A stretch of DNA of 64,000 bases from Endothia cerciana (lineage: Eukaryota; Ascomycota; Sordariomycetes; Diaporthales; Cryphonectriaceae): assembly GCA_026119935.1 (NCBI GenBank), contig JALRMH010000033.1:1-64000 (forward strand), given 5' to 3'. Below are positions 13,681-25,155 of this stretch, one piece after another. Made by a program: the position numbers and the translations under genes. The notes under the pieces were generated by a model. The model made no database searches. It saw only the letters and a program-made list of their open reading frames with translations, and was not told the origin of the DNA. How positions within the stretch are numbered: the stretch's first letter is position 1; every line of letters begins with the position of its first letter.

Positions 13681-14116
13681 CGTGTTGTTAGTTGGAAGAG
13701 TAATACTAGAGGGAGTCTAGGTCTGGTCTGCCTCGAATCGCCTGCCCCGTTTAGCACGCGAGTGAGACCTTAGCGGCGTTGCCAGATAGGAGGCCAAGAA
13801 TTAACTTCATCACCGAAGGTAAGGGCAAGCACCAAGAAGGGTTCCTGCCCGCCCCTTACGCCAGAGGATAAATCAGGTCATGCAGGCCGGCAAGCCACAG
13901 CATGTACCCCCGTACCGTGGTACGCACCTCGCGCCTGCGGCTGGGCTGCAAGTCGTAGAAGAACAGCACCTGCACTGCTATGCTGCACTGCGACCATGAC
14001 CTGCATTCACTATCTACGAAGGTCTTGGTATGACTTTTTCTCAGGCCACTTTCGTCCGTCACACGTCTAGCTAGCCCTCACCCAAACTCAATTTCTAGTC
14101 ATGCTACCTGGGGCCA

Positions 14117-14130
14117 CCCCCCCCCCCCCC
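14117..14130. repeat. C homopolymer (14 C)
   Basis: Run of 14 C followed by five T, in gene-free DNA. Confidence 0.9.
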
Positions 14131-15460
14131 TTTTTGATGGGGTTTGATCTCGAGCGCCGCCGGCACTCTGTACTATAGCACTGTCGTGGAGTAAGGTTGA
14201 TCACCCAATTTGAGCTTCTGGAGTTTCACGATGCCCCCCTCTGGCGATCTTCAACAGCATTCCCCGAGGCCGGCCCCATCCGCGCCTCTTGGTATGTGGT
14301 ATTCCATGTTGGTCCTCAAGGTTACAGGACTCCATCCTCTCGCGCTGCATACCATAGTAGTACAATGCAGGGTGGAACGCCCTATATGCACAACCCTCAA
14401 CTTATAGTAATATCATGACGACGCCATCTCTTTCAGACTTAACGAGACTGCGGAGACCGTTGCCTCCAAGCACGCAGGTTACCCCTCGACGGCTGCTTTC
14501 CGGAAGGCTATCCTACACAACGTTCTCTCACATCCTGGGAGAGCTCACCGACTGATGTGCCCATGTCCATAGTTTAGAGCTTGGATCGAGATCACCTCAG
14601 TACCTGAGGACAAGTGCCTGCCCGGCAGCACCCAGATCAGCCAGAGACGGCCTCGAGATGCGCAGATCTGAATGATTTCATTATCAGCCAGGCAGCGCAG
14701 TCCCCAGAGGCAGGTCAAGGCATCCACGGCCCGGTGTGGATTACTGGCAGCGGCCTTCGGACATGAGGGCCTCGTGTCACGGCAAAGCATGGGGATGGCT
14801 CGACATTCGCGGTGCGAGTCAGGCCGCGTCTACCCAAGGACACAATGTACTCGTGAGGAATTTGGGGAAGCGTCTATAGCAGAATGACACCATCTCCAAT
14901 GGCTATCAGGTACAGAGACGTAGGTACAGTGGTGATACTGGGTGGTTTCGTCAGGGTTTCGCCAACAAGAGGAGACCAGCTGGTGATCCGTAGAGCGTGG
15001 GGATGATAACTGTTCAGGGGTACTGGTGGAGTGTTCGTGGAATTAAATAAGCGGGGGTGTATCCCAGCAACATGCAGACAGCATACCCCCCGGTAGGCCC
15101 CCTTGATCTGTCACTTGTCAGCATCCATGGCCAGTACCTGGGGGTCAAGTACCTCACCAGTCTAGATCGACTCTGCGTAGGCGGTCGGACGTGGGGTCCT
15201 CACTAAAAGCCGGCTAGGTCATTCTAGGTAGTAGTCAGGTACTATCAATGAGACTGTCTAGTCACCATGCCGTCGCCGTCTTGAACGTGCCGACCAATCA
15301 TCTCTTACAGGCCCGCTCTGGAGATGGGTTGACAAGCCCCGGCAGTTCTCATCAGTGAGCGTGTACTCGCACACATGATAGCGTCACTGAGATGGCTGTA
15401 GCCAAGGCGGCAGATATCCACATTGTGTCGAGAGGGAAGGGGAAAGAAATACAAGAGATA

Positions 15461-15463
<3 letters not shown>

Positions 15464-15500
<37 letters not shown>

Positions 15501-15528
15501 GGGAGGGAGGGAGGGAGGGAGGGGGGGC
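15464..15528. repeat. GA/GGGA purine microsatellite
   Basis: About 15 GA dinucleotides pass into GGGA tetranucleotide units and end in a G run. The purine-rich strand is the plus strand. It is non-coding as far as I can tell. Confidence 0.9.
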
Positions 15529-16634
15529 GAGGATGGAAAAGAAAAGCGCCCACGACCGAGCGCCGCTAGGCTAAGGAGGGAAATACAGAGATAAAAACAA
15601 ATATGGCGTCTCGACCATACCCCAGCGAAAACGCTTTCCCTTTGCAGCAAAACCCATGAGGCACTTTGGGCCCACCTCTCGCAGCAACTTCGAGCCCCTG
15701 GTGGGAGGGACATCACAGTACTTCGGTACTTGCCCTAGTCAGGCCGGAGCAGCAAGGCTCCCTGTTCTTACCTCCCGCTTGTATCTTTTTCGACCCAGTA
15801 CCCGGGGCAGGGTTTAAGCTCTAGGAGCAGTAGTGGGCAATGGAGACCATGGCAGATGTTCTCAGGGCAGGTCCCTTCTCAAAGCTAACAGCCTGGAACC
15901 CACCGGCGGCCTTTAGAGACCTGCTCCGTACTCTCCAGATGAGAGACTGCGCATATAATGTTCGTTCTCGCGCCTCATCTCATAAAGTTCTCCTCGGGAC
16001 GGCATGGTTTCTCATCAACACCTCTCCCAACCTCGACTCCCTCCGCCCCTCTCAACAAGCGACAGGGCGATACCAAGATCATCTAGCCACGAGGAATAAG
16101 GCCAGAGGACCAGACATCATCACTGACAGTTATCGTTTCAAGGTTAGTCTTCCTTCCCTCTTGCAGTCTCCGGCCCTACCTGCGCTCTCGGCCCTGGCCC
16201 TGTCAACACAACGGCCTGTATCTCCCCGGAGTCGTTTTGTCTCCCCAGAGCCCGTTTCTTACAGATTACCTTCATTTCTACCTGATCTAGCCGTGGTTGA
16301 TAGTACAAGGCTCACACACACCTGCAGCACAAATCACCTCTTGTCCTCAGACATCTGCTTGTGTGACGCCTTCCACTCAAGTCTGGACCACCATCAAGTC
16401 GCTCGTTCCTAAACACAAAGTCGACGGCCCGTCAGGCTTCATACTTGCTACTAGCCGCCTGCATCTGTGTCTCGGTCAGGTCGCGCAGGCATCCCTGGAC
16501 GACGTCGAAGAAGCAATATTCTTGCATCCCTCAAGGTGCCAGTCACCGCTGCCTCCGCCTAATCCTACCAGGTTTCCGGGCGTCCTTCACCACTCTTTCG
16601 ACTGGCACCTCTTGCTGTCAGACCTCCCGAGACC

Positions 16635-17886
16635 ATGGAGCTTATCGAAGTCATGGAGGCTGATACCCAACCCCGGCCCTTCCCATGCGAGTGGGATGCT
16701 TGTGGGAAAAGCTTCAACCGGAAATCCGACCTCCAAAGACACTATCGCATACACACCAATGAGCGACCATACACCTGCAACTGGCAAGGATGTGACAAGA
16801 AGTTCATCCAGAGGAGCGCCTTGACTGTTCACATCCGGACCCATACCGGCGAGAAGCCGCATGCGTGCCAGCACGCAGACTGTGACAAGCGCTTCTCAGA
16901 CGTACGTACCACGACAAGCTTGCGCATGCCAAATACATTCACTAACTGGTTTGTAGTCCTCCAGCCTGGCTCGTCACCGTCGAATCCACACGGGGAAAAG
17001 GCCGTACACATGCTCCCACAAGAACTGCGCGAAGACATTCTGCAGGAAGACGACCATGATCAGGCATCAGCGCAGGTCCCACCAACCTGGCGGCGGTCCC
17101 ATTGACGACGGTCTGTACGACACGGACGACGAAGACTCGCCTACTACGCCTCGGCCGCCACCTTTTCATTACACCCAGCCTCAACGAGCAGTGATGCAGC
17201 AGAACGCGATGGCCATGCGCCCACTGGGATCCAACTATTACGTTCCAGGCCTTCAGACCGTTCGACACAACAGCGTGCCTTCAAACGTCCCAGCCGACTT
17301 CCACAGCATGCAGCACAACACCGAAATGATGCGCCGCATGTCGTCTCATGGGCAACTCTACATTTCCGACGGCCCTGGTATTTCCACCATGCAAACCCAA
17401 TTCAGCAATCAGGTGCCGCGGAGCAACTCCTATGATGGTCTCCAACACAGCCCTGGTTCATTTTCATCAGATTCTGTCCGTAGTCCGATCGATGAGGGCT
17501 ACACCTTCACGCCGACGGCCCAGCATGCAACACACGCCTTACATGATGCCACGCATCAACAACATAACATGAGCTCTTTCCCATCGGTCACGGGCCAACA
17601 GCTGATGCCGGGCCAACACTTGATGTCGATGCCAATGCAAGGCCAAGATACTCATCAAGGCCATCAACAGCTACAAGTTCCGGTAACCCACGACATCTAC
17701 CACCACCAGCACCCGACTTCTGGGCCCCCTGTTTCGGCGTTCGAGCACAACAGCATCCCCGCCTACCAAACTCAACTGTCCATGCACCCGATGCCCATTC
17801 AGCAGTATCAATTGCCCGACCTGAATGGTTTCAAATTGGAGCCTACGATGCAGCTGCCAGGTCAGCGTGTGACCGAGCTTCACTAA
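16635..17886 (+). CDS. C2H2 zinc-finger transcription factor (four fingers)
   Basis: A probable nuclear DNA-binding regulator of 398 residues. Exon 1 is 16,635-16,901 and exon 2 is 16,957-17,886. The 55-base intron starts GTACGT, has an ACTAAC branch site and ends TTGTAG, and splicing restores the third finger exactly. Four consecutive C2H2 fingers occupy about residues 18-131, with Krueppel-type linkers such as TGEKP and TGKRP. The rest is a low-complexity tail rich in Gln, His, Met, Ser and Pro, as in transactivation regions. The start was chosen at an ATG in good context (GACCATGG) 17 codons before the first finger; an upstream exon cannot be excluded because the leader has intron-like signals. 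An AATAAA lies about 50 bases after the stop. Target genes cannot be inferred. Confidence 0.88.
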
Positions 17887-20482
17887 ACGGCCAACATCGT
17901 CGCATATCGACGACCATCGCCATCGGTCACCAAGACTAATAAATCAACATCTCTTTTCGGGAAAAAAATTCCTTCAGAGAACAACTTGTTCATTGGATAC
18001 CCCTGGGCCTTATGTGGTTTCGTTCTATATATTCGACATCTCTGCTTCGCACCCGGCGGGCACGGGAGGCTTCTCCCGGCCCGCCCCCAGTGTGACAGCT
18101 AATCGAGTCGTGCTCAATCGAGCAATGACCAGCACTCAAGGCGTTCTTGTTGTTTCGCGCATAGCCAAGGCTGTCTTGGTGGTCTCGTCTCATATTGCGG
18201 CAGGCAGGACTGTGTTAATCTGCCTATCCCTCAGCATGCAAACGGAGCAGTGGGTCTCAGCAAAGGCGCAAGAGGAGTAGGCAAGGGAGGCTGGCTGCTG
18301 TCAAAACTATTCACTGCGCGGATTCTATTGTGATACCGAAAATTGTCGGCAACCCCCATGTGTGCACCCCAGGCACTGGAACTTATGAGTTCAGTTTTCT
18401 GTATGAATTTTTGCATAGTATTCAGGTTCGAATTTGGGCGCACATTTTTTTTCTGATGGGGCAGAGATACCCAGTCGTAATGGAACGGGAGGGCTGGGTC
18501 ATGGAGTTGTTGGCCAACTCGGGACCTTGGCGACGAGTCAGCCGTGGTCCTTTTTGTACTATATTCAGTAACAGTTGTATGTTTTTTTCTTTTTCTGGAC
18601 GATTGCCTAATATTGTATCTAGCACTGAAGCTGTGGCCCGGATCGGCCGTTCTGGAGGCGCACTGCTCAGGGTGATGTGGCCCTGGCTGGAGTGGAGGGG
18701 TCCGTTATATGCGCTACAGAGGAGGTGGACGAGGAGGAAAGGTTCCAAAGTGGACGATGGTCTCTAGACGTGGACCACCATAAGGGGGCGGATGAGCGGA
18801 AGACGAAGTGTACAATTAGCATACCATATCTGAGCTATGAATGAAATGTTCTCTATTAAAAAGAAACAAAAAGAAAGAAAACCCATTCGGTACGCGAGTC
18901 GCCGTGGCCGTTGTCTTTCAGTGCCACAGCTGAGATATCCGGAGGGATTTAATCTCATAGACCACAGTCGCACCGGGGACATGACAGTCGGCATCCTGCG
19001 GTCCGCAGCTCGAGACGCTCGATAGCGTCCTGGTGTGCATGACTGAAGTCTTCTGGGAGGCATATCGTAAGCCATCTCATAAACATTTGTCTGCCATGGG
19101 TTGGTGATTTCGAGTCCAGGCCAGCGAGGCATGACTGACAGTGATGTGGTCGTGGCAGCCATAATTTCCTCGCAGTCTTGTAGGTCTGGCCAGGTGCAGG
19201 AGGCTGCACGTGGTGTGGCCGAGTGAGCGTCTTGCGCGCGGTAAGGGGTGTCCCCCCAGGGGGGGGGGGGGTATTTGAAGCGTCTGCCTCCCCATGCATA
19301 ACTTCGAAAGCACTTGAACCGCCGTCAAGGAAGGTATCAAAAAGGAAGAAGCGTCCCCGAGCCGAGGGAGCCACATCCCCTTCCTATACCTCTCCAGCAA
19401 CGGCAAGAGGAGAACCACCCGGACGCACCTTGTCCGCCAGCAGTGGCCAGTGATGTCAATGGAGCGTCTGAGTCGTCTGCTTCTTGAGAGTGTTTGAATT
19501 CGTATTGTTGATCTCGGGAATTCGCGCACTGCACGGCGTCATGCCAGTGAAAGACGGTCTCAGGCATAGACCCGACGGCGGAATGTCTGATGTCCGGCAA
19601 CGTTAGCACTGAGGACGCAGGGCAAGATATGCAGTCATGTCGATCACCAGATAGTCTACCTAGGTAGTGCAGCTGAAGTCAGATGTTGCAAGACCCGGGC
19701 TAAACAGCTCGCGGGGGAACATAGGAAGTTGCTGGTCAGGTGGATCCCCGAAATAGTCGACGGCCTTCTCGTGTGATTACCCAATTGTATGCCATCCATC
19801 CAGTACACGACCGTTGTCCTCCTCTTGCTGTCGTCACCTGTGGAGTCATGTACTATGATGTTACAATATGTTTTTATAGGCTGGATGCCAGAAACTGACG
19901 CCGAATGACTTCATATTGAATGCTCTATAGGGGGGCTTCTGACGATGAGCAGTAAGACAGGTGGTAAAGATTGGCGTCTAAGTCGGGTCAACGTCGGCTA
20001 AATTGGGCCCCGGAGCCGGAGAAAGAGTTAGCGCCGATTGGTCAGCGGTTCTGACGACATGTTGCCATTCGGCAGGTGGCGCTGAGTTCATCGGCTGTTC
20101 TCGTCAATGTCTTGACTGTTGGGAAGATCAGGCAAGGCATTGGTGAGGTGGTTCGAACGTTGCCTTCACGTGGAGACCATTGACCATACATTCGTTATTA
20201 TCAATCAAGACAAAGTCCTGGTCACTTCTTTTAGCGCCCAAGTCGCAGTATCAAATCGGATAAGCAGACGACTCATCGACTTCCGATTCAGCCCGCGGCG
20301 CTCGTCGCCAAGCAACGTAACCACCACGCAACCTGGTTGTCGACATCTCACTGCCTATCCCACGCTCAGCATCTACAACCCCTCCTTCCGACTCATCGCC
20401 TCGTCTGCCACATTCCGCGAACATCGGGTAGACAGCAGCACAGTCCCATCGTTTCGCGCAGTCTGCGCTGCTGAAGGCCGCC
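17887..20482. other. Intergenic region, no gene seen
   Basis: It separates the C2H2 gene from the i-AAA protease gene. It holds a 13-G run at 19,259-19,271 and only short, unrecognisable open frames. The last few hundred bases are the presumptive promoter and leader of the protease gene. Confidence 0.55.
17938..17943 (+). promoter_or_regulatory. Candidate polyadenylation signal
   Basis: AATAAA about 50 bases after the stop codon of the C2H2 gene. Fungal signals are degenerate, so this is only positional support. Confidence 0.4.
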
Positions 20483-23241
20483 ATGGTCTTTCAAACTGCT
20501 CTGCTGCCCGCAAGTCCTACCCCTCCTGTTCCGCTCGTACTATTGCTGACACTATCTGGCCTATTATAGGATCTCGTGGCGGCAACAGCAGAGACATGGC
20601 CCTCGATTGCAGTTACTTTGATGATACCGTGGAGGGGTTCGGCGCCAGCGCCCCGTGAAGCTGCCCCAACCCAGGCTCTCCAGGCGCAACGGCCGGCAGC
20701 CTCGCCGCTAGCTCCGGTAAGAAACCTGTCTGTCGCATACTTTGAAACCAGGCGACTAATATTCGATGGCCATCAGCATGGATCAAGACCGACCCTGCCA
20801 GAGTTCCTTCGCGACGGATTGCCGAACTTCCAAGCGCACCTCCCAACGATCTCCGAACAGCTGACATCTTCTGACCTCCGATCGACCATCGCCCAGATGT
20901 CCTCCTTCGCCTTGGCTGCGGCGGCCAATCCTCTCACACAGCGCTCAGCCTTCCGTCTTGCCGCGCAGCACCCCGCTGGCCCACTCCGTCGCTTGTTCTC
21001 GACAGCATCCCCTATGGTCACACAGCGCGGGGCTGCGACAACACAGACAGCACTGGGTCTTCGTGGCACTGGTTTTCGCTCGACTGCCTCGCCGCAGCGG
21101 TCGTCATGGGCCCCCGTCAGTCGTGCTATCGGTCTCTCGCCTTACACTCATCTTCTGCAAACTCGTGGTCTCAGCAACGGTGGAATATCTCGCAACATGC
21201 TTGCCAATCTCGAGGCTGCAGCCAACCGGAATCCCAACAGCGCCACTGCCCAGAATGCTTTCTACCAAGTTCTTCTCAAGGCCAACATGCCGGCCATAGT
21301 CATCGAGCGATACCAGTCTGGTCGATATGCCAAAAACCAGGCCGTCGAGGAGGCTTATGCAAAATCCTTGTCTATGCTGACTGGTAATAAGATTGGCGAT
21401 GTCGGCACCCTCACGGGCCAAACTGGCGGTTTGAGTAACGAGCAGGTTCAGGCCATCGGTCAGGCTGTCGCAGCTCAACACAAGGGAGGCAACATTGCGA
21501 TCTCGGCTCCTCAGGGCTCAGGCGTTGCCAAGGATGGCCGCATTCATGTCCTTGTCGATGAATCTCTCGGATCAACCATCTTCAAATGGGTTCGCTTTCT
21601 TCTAATCTTTGGTTTCGTCTGCTATCTCAGCCTTATTGTCGTATCAATGCTGGTAGAGTCTCTCAACTCCATCAAGCGGACTGGTACCGCGAGGGCCGAC
21701 GCCGAAGTCAAGGCCGAGAACCAGAAGGCCCGCTTTGCGGATGTCCACGGTTGCGAAGAGGCCAAAGAAGAACTACAGGAGCTGGTCGAATTCCTAAAGA
21801 ACCCAGAAAAGTTCTCCAATTTGGGTGGTAAGCTGCCTAAGGGTGTCCTCCTCGTTGGCCCTCCTGGAACAGGCAAGACCCTTCTTGCGAGAGCAGTTGC
21901 TGGTGAAGCAGGCGTACCTTTCTTCTACATGTCCGGCAGCGAGTTCGACGAAGTCTATGTCGGTGTCGGTGCTAAGCGTGTGCGCGATCTCTTCAATGCT
22001 GCAAGGTCAAAGTCGCCAGCTATCATTTTCATCGATGAGCTGGATGCCATAGGTGGCAAGCGCAATACGCGGGATAGCACCTATGTGAAACAGACGCTGA
22101 ATCAGTTGTTGACTGAGTTGGACGGTTTTGACCAGAGCAGCCAAGTCATCATCCTCGCCGCGACCAACTTTCCACAGCTCCTGGACAAGGCTCTCACTCG
22201 GCCTGGTCGTTTCGACCGTCATGTCCAAGTCGACCTGCCAGATGTTCGTGGTCGACTCGCTATTCTGAAGCACCACGCCAAGAAAGTCAGGCTGATGGAG
22301 GGTATGAACTTGCAGGAGTTGGCCCAAGGAACATCCGGCTTGTCTGGGGCGGAGCTTGAGAACATCGTCAACTCCGCAGCGATCCACGCCAGCAAGAATA
22401 AATCCCCAGTCGTGACCATGAAGGATCTGATCTGGGCCAAGGACAAGGTCATCATGGGTGCAGAGAAGAGGAGCATGGTCATTAGTGAGAACGAAAAGCT
22501 GATGACCGCCTATCACGAGGCTGGCCATGCTTTGATGGCTTTGTACAGCGTGCGGCAGTCAGTGCCACTCTACAAGGTCACAATCCTGCCCCGTGGCATG
22601 AGTCTTGGTCACACGGCCTTCCTGCCGGAGATGGACAAGCACTCTTACAGTTCGTCCGATTATGTTGCCAGAATCGACACGGCTCTCGGCGGCAAGGTGG
22701 CGGAGGAACTTGTTTACGGAAATGACATGGTGACGTCCGGGGTTAGCGGTGTAAGTATTGTGGCTTGTCATGTTGTCAAAAACCTCCAAGCTGACATGTA
22801 TTGCAGGATCTCAACAGCGCCACGGACACGGCTTTCCAAATGGTTGCCTACTTCGGCATGGGCAATAGCCTTGCTCCCATGGACTTTGGCTCAAGATATG
22901 ATACGCTCAGCCCAGCTACTCGTGCCCGAGTCGAGAACGAAGTGCAGCGAGTGCTCAACGAGGCCTACGAGCGTACCAAGAAAATGTTGACCGAGAAGCG
23001 CAAGGAGCTCGACCTCCTGGCACAGGCACTCGTCGACTACGAAACCCTTGACAAGGAGGAAGTCCAGAAGGTGATCAAGGGGGAAACGCTGGCCGACCGG
23101 ATGAAGATGCCAAGGGATGGTACAATGACCGTGCCGGTGACACAGGATCCCATTCATACCCTCCCGCCGATTCCGGGTCAGGGACACGAGGGCGAGAATG
23201 GTTCGGGAGCGCCGCCGCCTGCACCCCCGGCTATGGCTTAA
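20483..23241 (+). CDS. YME1: Mitochondrial i-AAA protease (Yme1/FtsH family)
   Basis: An ATP-dependent zinc metalloprotease of the inner mitochondrial membrane with its catalytic side in the intermembrane space. The sequence shows a Ser/Arg-rich presequence-like N-terminus, one membrane segment near 21,580-21,660, Walker A GPPGTGKT at 21,857-21,880, Walker B IIFIDELDAIG, pore-loop YVGVG, arginine finger region RPGRFDR and the zinc site HEAGH at 22,514-22,528. An intron at 22,751-22,806 falls directly before the Asp codon expected to be the third zinc ligand. A second intron at 20,717-20,776 is well supported (GTAAGA, GACTAAT, CAG). The 5' end is uncertain: an ATG at 20,483 is in frame but meets TAG at 20,567, so a short intron ending at 20,569 is required, or else translation starts at the ATG at 20,621 (about 834 residues). 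Confidence 0.93.
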
Positions 23242-23769
23242 GCAGCTGCCCAAGGTTGGCTCACACCGTATCCATTATTTTGACTCGTAGGACGGACGGC
23301 AGGAGGTCAGATATATCCCTTCAAAGCGAACCGTGTCATTAGCGGTAATATAAAACTGTACTATGGAACATGGGCATGGACGGAAGCAGACACAAAATGG
23401 AGTCAGCGTTTCGGGTTTGGGAGACATTGCATCATGGCATCTTCTCAGAGCGTATCTGGAAGCAATTTCCTTTTGTGGGCATTGCCGAAAAGCCCAGAAA
23501 GAACTCAAGACTATCCAACTCATTTGCATGGGTCGCCACTGCTATTATGATGTTTGAGGCTGACACCTCATACCTAGCCATCAGGTATTACGACCACAGT
23601 GATAGCTCGCTGTAGCCAGTGGTTCACGCCAGCCAAACCCCGTCCAAGGCCCGACGTATTGGTTTCAAGGGAAACCCTCCGACCAGGAAAATTTCTTTGC
23701 GGGCAGGACTGCGACATAATTCATCCACCACTAGCGCTTGCTTGCGGCCAACCTCAACAAGGGCTCTCC
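23242..23769. other. Convergent intergenic region
   Basis: This spacer lies between the 3' ends of the protease gene and the SDR gene. I see no gene or RNA; it presumably holds both 3' untranslated regions. Confidence 0.6.
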
Positions 23770-24928
23770 TCATGCCAGTTTCCCCATCACGTACGGATGA
23801 CCAGCACTCAGACCCCCATCAACAGCCCACGCCTGTCCATTCACATAACTACTGTCCTCACTGCCCAAGAACAACACGACCCGCGCGACCTCGTCAGCAT
23901 GAGCGCCCCTCTGCAGCGGGTTCAACTGCCCGATTTTCTTCTCCGTGCCCCTTTTCCTAGCGGAATCGTACATGTTCTTGGTCATTCCGGTCTCAATAAC
24001 GCCGGGACAGATGGCGTTGACGCGGATGTTTGAGCCCGTGAGCTGGTAGGCTATTGTCGTCGCCATGTTGATGACGGCGGCTTTGGAGGCGGAGTAGGCC
24101 GTCGCGCCGGCGTTGGAGCGGATGCCCGCGACCGAGGCTGTCATGATGATGCTCCCGCTGGAGGAGGGCTTGCCGGCGGAGGTCTGGGCCATAGCCTTTG
24201 CGGCGTGCTTTGCGGCCAGAAAGGGTCTGTATGTCCGTGTCAGCTGAGATAATGATGGATCACATCAACCGCCAAACCCGCATGCCCTCCACATACTGGG
24301 CCGGACGGTGGCAGACAGCGGTATAAACCGCAGGCACGGTGGTCGACAACTCACCCGAGCGAGTTGACCCTCAACGTCTCCATGAAATCCTCCCTCGACA
24401 CGTCCGTGAACAGCGCGTGTACCCCTGTAATGCCCGCGTTCGCAAAGAACACGTCCAGGCGCCCGTACCGCTCCAGCGCGTCGCCCACGACCTCCTTGAT
24501 CGCGGGCTCGTCCGCCGCGTCGAACTTGCGGGTGTGGACCTCACAGCCCGGGTACAGCGACCTGATCTGCCTCTCGTGGTACCCTAGGTACTTGTCGTCG
24601 AAGTCGCAGATGTAGACGGCCCTGGCGCCGTTCTGGGCGAACTGGTGCGCCGTGGCTCGGCCTATACCTAGGGGGGAATTGGCACCTGGGATACGTCAGC
24701 CGGCCTGCTCCCGAGATATGTATATTCCTGGGGGGGGGGGGAGGGGGGGGAAGACGGAGGAGGGGATATACCCGTTATGATGACAACCTTATCCTTGGCC
24801 CGGGGGCCGTTGGAGGCTGGAGCGACTTGGTTGATGGGCGGGATGCCCTCAAAGGTCGCGGTCTCGACGACCGCGGGGGCTACTTGCTTGCCGATGGCAT
24901 TGAGCCTCTCACTTGCTGAGCCTGCCAT
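23770..24928 (-). CDS. Classical short-chain dehydrogenase/reductase
   Basis: An NAD(P)-dependent oxidoreductase of 314 residues; substrate unknown. Exons on the minus strand are 24,928-24,772, 24,685-24,355 and 24,226-23,770; introns are 86 and 128 bases and the junctions restore conserved motifs. Exons 1 and 2 together give the cofactor loop TGANSPLGIGRA (about residues 52-63). Then come the NAG motif (FFANAGITG) and a catalytic triad of Ser194, Tyr207 and Lys211 (YSASK). An Asp at the end of the second beta strand (YICDFD) suggests NAD over NADP, by family rule. A hydrophilic extension of about 45 residues precedes the Rossmann fold. The start is the first ATG, shortly upstream of MAGSASERLN. 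The first intron carries a C-run on the sense strand. The gene is divergent from the TYW2 gene and shares a 227-base upstream region with it. Confidence 0.9.
24730..24750. repeat. G-run inside SDR intron 1
   Basis: Twelve G, one A, then eight G on the plus strand. This is a C-rich pyrimidine stretch on the sense strand of the minus-strand SDR, between the 5' splice site and the acceptor of its first intron. Confidence 0.85.
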
Positions 24929-25155
24929 ATTGGGTACTATAGAAGACAAATAATGTCATGCAATTGGGCACACTACATTCTAGAAACATAAAAAAAGGAT
25001 AAGTGAGTTGACGAGATGAGGTTGGTAGTGAGAGAGCCAAGTGAGGGGGATCGCTCCCGTGTAGTGCTGGCGCTGCGGATCCTGAGCCGAGGCACGAAAT
25101 CCTTGGAGTAGCCCTGTCCAAAAGCTGGACTCCTTCCAACATCGTGCGTCTCGAT
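24929..25155. promoter_or_regulatory. Shared divergent promoter region (SDR / TYW2)
   Basis: 227 bases separate the two start codons of oppositely oriented genes. No clear TATA box or binding site was recognised. The arrangement allows co-regulation but does not prove it. Confidence 0.45.

Larger units (their letters stand above)
1..16634. other. Long stretch without recognisable genes
   Basis: I find no family-level coding signal on either strand over about 16 kb. The open frames are short, mutually overlapping and of arbitrary composition. The base composition is not AT-rich and CpG is frequent, so this does not look like a typical RIP-mutated transposon graveyard. It contains a poly(T)/poly(A) block at the left edge, several G or C homopolymers, a CTG/CGG microsatellite, two minisatellites and a GA/GGGA tract, listed separately. 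The last 800 bases are presumably the promoter and leader of the C2H2 gene at 16,635 and may contain leader introns. I see no TTAGGG-type telomere array. Confidence 0.6.

Noticed and set aside
15840..16412. 190-codon open frame before the C2H2 gene
   Set aside because: No recognisable content and intron-like signals inside; more likely promoter and leader of the C2H2 gene.
20150..20165. GGTTCGAAC, like a tRNA B box
   Set aside because: No A box or cloverleaf at the right distance upstream. The similar GGTTCGAATTT near 18,425 fails for the same reason.
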